A stretch of 31,786 nucleotides of DNA. It comes from Stereocaulon alpinum (lineage: Eukaryota; Ascomycota; Lecanoromycetes; Lecanorales; Stereocaulaceae). The stretch is from contig JAEUBA010000176.1 in the NCBI GenBank assembly GCA_018257865.1, positions 1-31,786 on the forward strand. Reading direction: 5' to 3'. Both the position numbers and the translations under genes were made by a program. The notes under the pieces are model-generated. The model worked only from the letters and a program-made list of their open reading frames with translations. It did not search any database and had not been told where the DNA came from. How positions within the stretch are numbered: position 1 is the stretch's first letter; each line of letters starts with the position of its first letter. Positions 31,625-31,786 of this stretch are shown one piece after another.

Positions 31625-31786
31625 TTGATTGATTGGTTTATACGCCTATTCTAGTATCTATACATACTAATGAGGGTGTTCTATTACATTATTTGTGAAA
31701 CCAGTAGATGGTACACGTAGTGTGCCTTTCCTAGCCGCAAGAGAAACCATAGCATAGTGCCTGGATAAAAACTCCCGCTTATCCTT
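31625..31786 (-). mobile_element. 1.19-kb non-autonomous element, copy 3 (3' end, unmutated)
   Basis: The minus-strand 3' end of the short element begins here (ttgattgattggtttatacg) and is cut by the window end after about 160 bp. It aligns to 2907-3070 and to the reverse complement of 18562-18724, but keeps CA and TG (cattatttgtgaaacc, cgcaagagaaaccatagca). It is therefore a young copy that escaped RIP, and it gives the ancestral state for the other two. The left flank, ttacggtata, should reappear at its far end as the TSD. Confidence 0.9.

Noticed and set aside
1..31786. Starship giant element carrying an NLR cargo gene
   Set aside because: NLRs are known Starship cargo, but I found no DUF3435 tyrosine-recombinase captain or matching ends in this window.

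Overview
This window looks like a heterochromatic, transposon-packed block from a filamentous ascomycete (Pezizomycotina). The main evidence is an extreme signature of repeat-induced point mutation (RIP). The dinucleotides CA and TG are almost absent over about 31 kb while many CG sites survive, and repeat copies differ almost only by C-to-T and G-to-A changes. No intact gene is present. What can be recognised is a nested stack of retroelements inserted into older, RIP-killed genes.

Base layer (oldest). (i) A repeat R occurs as two inverted copies, 1518-2040 and 15705-15868 plus 22519-22873, with unresolved coding potential. (ii) A plus-strand ORF remnant, about 2520-5173, ends in a truncated pogo/Fot1-type transposase. 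(iii) A minus-strand NLR gene, about 15420 down to 5180, has a fungal STAND N-terminal helical domain, a NACHT ATPase and four near-identical 126-bp WD40 repeats, like the HET-E/HNWD vegetative-incompatibility family. (iv) A possible unknown plus-strand ORF begins after R copy 2 and is split near 23872.

Inserted layers, each with target-site duplications (TSDs) read directly. A Ty3/gypsy chromovirus on the minus strand (5737-12296, 355-bp LTRs, TSD CCTAA) splits the WD40 array of the NLR. A Tad-like LINE on the minus strand (15869-22502, 16-bp TSD) splits R copy 2. A second gypsy element on the plus strand (23873-31090, 163-bp LTRs, TSD ACCGG) splits the unknown ORF. A discrete 1.19-kb element that ends in (TCAA)n occurs three times: 2909-4098 inside the pogo-like ORF, 17533-18723 inside the LINE reverse transcriptase, and 31625 onward, cut by the window end. 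Its last ~60 bp match the LINE 3' end, so it is probably a non-autonomous partner mobilised by that LINE.

Both window edges (1-123, a LINE fragment; 31625-31786, the short element) are essentially unmutated. They are therefore young copies, and they serve as internal references for how far RIP has gone elsewhere. Removing each inserted element and one TSD restores the reading frame of the interrupted sequence, strikingly so for the NLR, where the 126-bp WD40 period is restored to the base. The most interesting content is the dead NLR with homogenised WD40 repeats, the short element/LINE pair, and the unidentified R repeat and split ORF.
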